Source: Roseburia sp.
Lineage (GTDB): Bacteria > Bacillota > Clostridia > Lachnospirales > Lachnospiraceae
Assembly (NCBI GenBank): GCA_023667765.1
Contig: JAMOZS010000020.1
Location: forward strand, 1-42,048
Direction: 5' to 3'
DNA length: 42,048 nt
The first letter of the stretch is position 1. The number at the start of each line of letters is the position of its first letter. Positions 41,781 through 42,048 of the stretch are shown here, in pieces. The position numbers were made by a program, and so were the translations under genes. Under the pieces are notes generated by a model, which did no database searches, was not told the DNA's origin, and saw only the letters and a program-made list of their open reading frames with translations.

Positions 41781-42048
41781 TTACTTATCGTAATAATCAC
41801 CCATTTTAGTTCTTATGGGGTTTTTCTGGAGAAGGGCTGTTTTGATTCTCCGGGCATAAGGGTCTGGATTTTCGGCATAACTCGCACCGGTCTCAAAAAT
41901 CTTTATAATCTCCGCCGTCCCATCCTCTTTATAACGAATGCCCAATAAATTATAGTCTGCATCAGCATAGTTCACAAAATTACGTTCTATTTCACATTCT
42001 GCATCTATCTTGTATAGCCAATTATACAGCTTTCTTATCTCCTTTGCA
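41781..42048 (-). CDS. Tandem paralogue of the preceding gene, N-terminus outside the window
   Basis: The frame is open from the TAA at 41781-41783 to the window end, covering 88 codons of the C-terminal part. It reads through KEIRKLYNWLYKIDAECE and ends GDYYDK, paralleling the 41155 gene almost residue for residue. DNA is about nine-tenths identical by eye. It has no start in the window (an internal ATG at 41975 is not the start). Confidence 0.8.
   Translation of the reverse strand, partial: AKEIRKLYNWLYKIDAECEIERNFVNYADADYNLLGIRYKEDGTAEIIKIFETGASYAENPDPYARRIKTALLQKNPIRTKMGDYYDK

Noticed and set aside
1-42048. CRISPR arrays, rRNA, classical IS transposase, prophage genes
   Set aside because: No regular spaced repeats, rRNA sequence, DDE/Y2 transposase or phage structural genes were recognised on either strand.

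Overview
The window looks like chromosome from a Gram-positive, anaerobic Clostridia bacterium, most likely Lachnospiraceae. The signs are the gene content (DUF5711, VanW, LCP, VanZ and CapA proteins, a fused Gld-type ABC permease, a DUF4080 radical SAM enzyme, an anaerobic RNR-activase-like radical SAM protein), GGAGG-type ribosome binding sites, and strong -35/-10 promoters with 17-bp spacers. Almost every gene reads on the minus strand. The exceptions are one tRNA-Ser, a D-2-hydroxyacid dehydrogenase and one unknown membrane-anchored protein. I see no prophage, CRISPR array, transposase gene of a classical IS, rRNA or plasmid functions.

Layout from left to right: an envelope operon (LysM protein, DUF5711, CvpA; 342-3380); galactose mutarotase; a core operon pfkA-dnaX-ybaB-recR (4652-8253) with an excellent promoter; tRNA-Ser(CGA) diverging from it; a lipoprotein gene; azlCD amino-acid export; a plus-strand D-lactate dehydrogenase-like gene; a MATE exporter with a radical SAM activase; an SDR epimerase with an iron-type alcohol dehydrogenase; a GldA / GldF-GldG fusion / DUF4340 ABC operon; a GPH sugar symporter; VanZ with TrmL; a run containing a DUF6020-like membrane protein, an aminotransferase, an Lrp regulator and a PurM/HypE-like protein; a VanW protein; a 35-residue membrane peptide diverging from an unknown plus-strand gene; a DnaQ-type exonuclease overlapping a DUF4080 radical SAM gene; a CapA lipoprotein overlapping an LCP protein; an Rpn-type PD-(D/E)XK nuclease; an AI-2E family permease; RluA-type pseudouridine synthase; an RsmF-type methyltransferase; an ACT-domain protein; and a tandemly duplicated unknown membrane protein cut by the window edge.

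The most notable non-genic signal is a dispersed palindromic repeat family. I count eight copies in 42 kb. The only full copy (35588-35713, about 126 bp) has inverted ends and TA at both borders, like a miniature inverted-repeat element (MITE). Several copies are reduced to a solo 31-33-bp hairpin that still carries TA at both ends. In six genes the stop codon itself lies in the repeat or at its TA border, and a seventh stop touches the far end of one copy. In three genes the repeat supplies the last codons (Leu-Arg-Lys-Arg/Gly-stop). The repeat may therefore be acting both as a mobile element preferring stop-codon TA sites and as a ready-made gene terminator. Other signals worth checking are an 11-bp inverted repeat that brackets a -10 box and covers the ribosome binding site of the LysM operon, competing hairpins upstream of the Rpn nuclease, a phosphofructokinase with a hybrid ATP/PPi signature, heptad repeats in the LCP protein, and a possible ATA start codon in a lipoprotein gene.
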